A stretch of DNA of 6,614 nt from a bacterium MnTg04 (GTDB taxonomy: Bacteria; Pseudomonadota; Gammaproteobacteria; Steroidobacterales; MnTg04): positions 1 to 6,614 of the forward strand of contig BFAU01000207.1 in NCBI GenBank assembly GCA_008975185.1. Direction: 5' to 3'. Numbering within the stretch: position 1 is the first letter of the stretch; each line of letters starts with the position of its first letter. A model generated the notes under the pieces. The model ran no database searches and was not told where the DNA came from. It saw only the letters and a program-made list of their open reading frames with translations. This document shows, one piece after another, positions 6,076-6,614 of this stretch. The position numbers were made by a program, and so were the translations under genes.

Positions 6076-6114
6076 GGCGCCGCGGTCAGCTTCCCCCGCC
6101 GCGGCGCCTTTTTT
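6076..6114 (+). terminator. Strong intrinsic terminator
   Basis: GGCGCCGCGG (6076-6085) pairs perfectly with CCGCGGCGCC (6099-6108) around a 13-nt loop, followed directly by six T residues (6109-6114). It starts 36 nt after the stop of the 83-residue gene and ends its transcript, so the expected RNA is about 355 nt. The minus-strand reading lacks a U tract after the stem, so it is probably one-directional. Confidence 0.93.
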
Positions 6115-6122
6115 ATTCCCTC

Positions 6123-6155
6123 TCCGGTGGGGCCGGTCGCCGGCCCGCCTCCGGA
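6123..6155 (-). terminator. GC-rich hairpin after the minus-strand membrane gene, possible terminator
   Basis: GGGCCGG (6130-6136) pairs with CCGGCCC (6140-6146) over a 3-nt loop, and an outer pair TCCGG (6123-6127) with CCGGA (6151-6155) extends the stem past small bulges. It begins 2 nt downstream of the stop of the minus-strand membrane protein gene. No T run follows on the minus strand, so it could equally stabilise the 3' end of the transcript or only pause polymerase. Confidence 0.4.
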
Positions 6156-6157
6156 TA

Positions 6158-6614
6158 TCAACTGAGGCCAACCAGCGTCAGTACGGCCAGGGTCAGGGAT
6201 GCTCCGGTCCACGCCAGCAAGGCCACTTTTTCCTGCCGTATGGAAAGTTCCGAGGATACCTGTGCCGTCGCCAGGCCGTGCGCCAGGAAACTCGCGGCAA
6301 TCAAATCGGTATTTCCACTGGCCGCGAGTACCACGATACCGATGACCAGCGCCAGCCTGAGCAAGGCCTTTCGCCCGCTGCCGGCCAGCAAAATGCCGTA
6401 AATCCACACCAGCGCAGCGGTAAACGAAATAGCCGACAAGAGCTGCGTTTGCTCAGAAAACGCCCAATTTGCCAGCGATGAAGCGATTACCGCCGTGACG
6501 ATGCTACCGGCGAGAACAGCCCAGATTTCCAGGGCGCCGGGGCATAAGCGGGTTGCCGAGGTCTTGACAGCTGAAATCAGCTTGCCGGATTCATTCAATT
6601 TTTCTGTGCGTACG
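6158..6614 (-). CDS. Multi-pass membrane protein of unrecognised family (5' end probably outside window)
   Basis: The frame ends with TGA at 6158-6160 and stays open to the right edge, so the gene may start beyond it. The only in-frame start-like codon near the N-terminus of the visible part is a TTG at 6596-6598, which would give 146 residues but has no clear ribosome binding site. Hydrophobic segments lie (counted from that TTG) at about 22-43, 52-72, 79-95 with a possible continuation to about 112, and 124-144, so four or five inner-membrane helices are likely. The loops hold short basic patches (GRKALLR, SIRQEK). A polar motif ASGNTDLIAASFLAHGLA follows the third helix. I do not recognise a family and see no catalytic signature. 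Transport, stress or envelope roles would all be guesses. Confidence 0.72.
   Translation of the reverse strand, partial: VRTEKLNESGKLISAVKTSATRLCPGALEIWAVLAGSIVTAVIASSLANWAFSEQTQLLSAISFTAALVWIYGILLAGSGRKALLRLALVIGIVVLAASGNTDLIAASFLAHGLATAQVSSELSIRQEKVALLAWTGASLTLAVLTLVGLS

Overview
The window looks like ordinary chromosome from a moderately GC-rich (by eye, high fifties percent) Gram-negative bacterium. A proteobacterium, perhaps a gammaproteobacterium, fits the YheT-type hydrolase, the bactofilin, the RhtB/LysE exporter and the sigma-54 promoter. This placement is inference; no rRNA or other marker gene is present. I see no insertion sequence, phage gene, tRNA or CRISPR array.

Left block (1-3081, plus strand): the 3' end of an unrecognised gene; a saccharopine-dehydrogenase-family NAD(P)-dependent oxidoreductase; a YheT-type alpha/beta hydrolase; and a small DoxX-like membrane protein that starts 2 nt after the hydrolase stop. 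The gaps are 22, 72 and 2 nt, so this could be one operon, with the 72-nt gap its weakest point. Middle block (3118-4167, minus strand): a bactofilin followed 15 nt later by a LysE/RhtB-type amino-acid exporter. This pair converges on the DoxX-like gene and is divergent from the next gene.

From 4298 (plus strand) lies a complete PLP-dependent threonine-synthase-like enzyme standing alone, without thrA or thrB nearby. The 130-nt gap between it and the bactofilin must hold the promoters for both directions.

The most distinctive part is 5552-6115. A 236-nt gap carries a full-consensus sigma-54 (-24/-12) promoter at 5731-5747. Upstream are a one-mismatch IHF-like site (5700-5712) and a cluster of inverted TGTCA/TGACA half-sites (5649-5675) where an enhancer-binding activator could sit. 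The promoter drives a single 83-residue protein of unknown function, closed by a strong intrinsic terminator (6076-6114). It is therefore a self-contained, probably tightly regulated, one-gene unit. At the right edge a multi-pass membrane protein of unrecognised family runs on the minus strand and is open at the window end.
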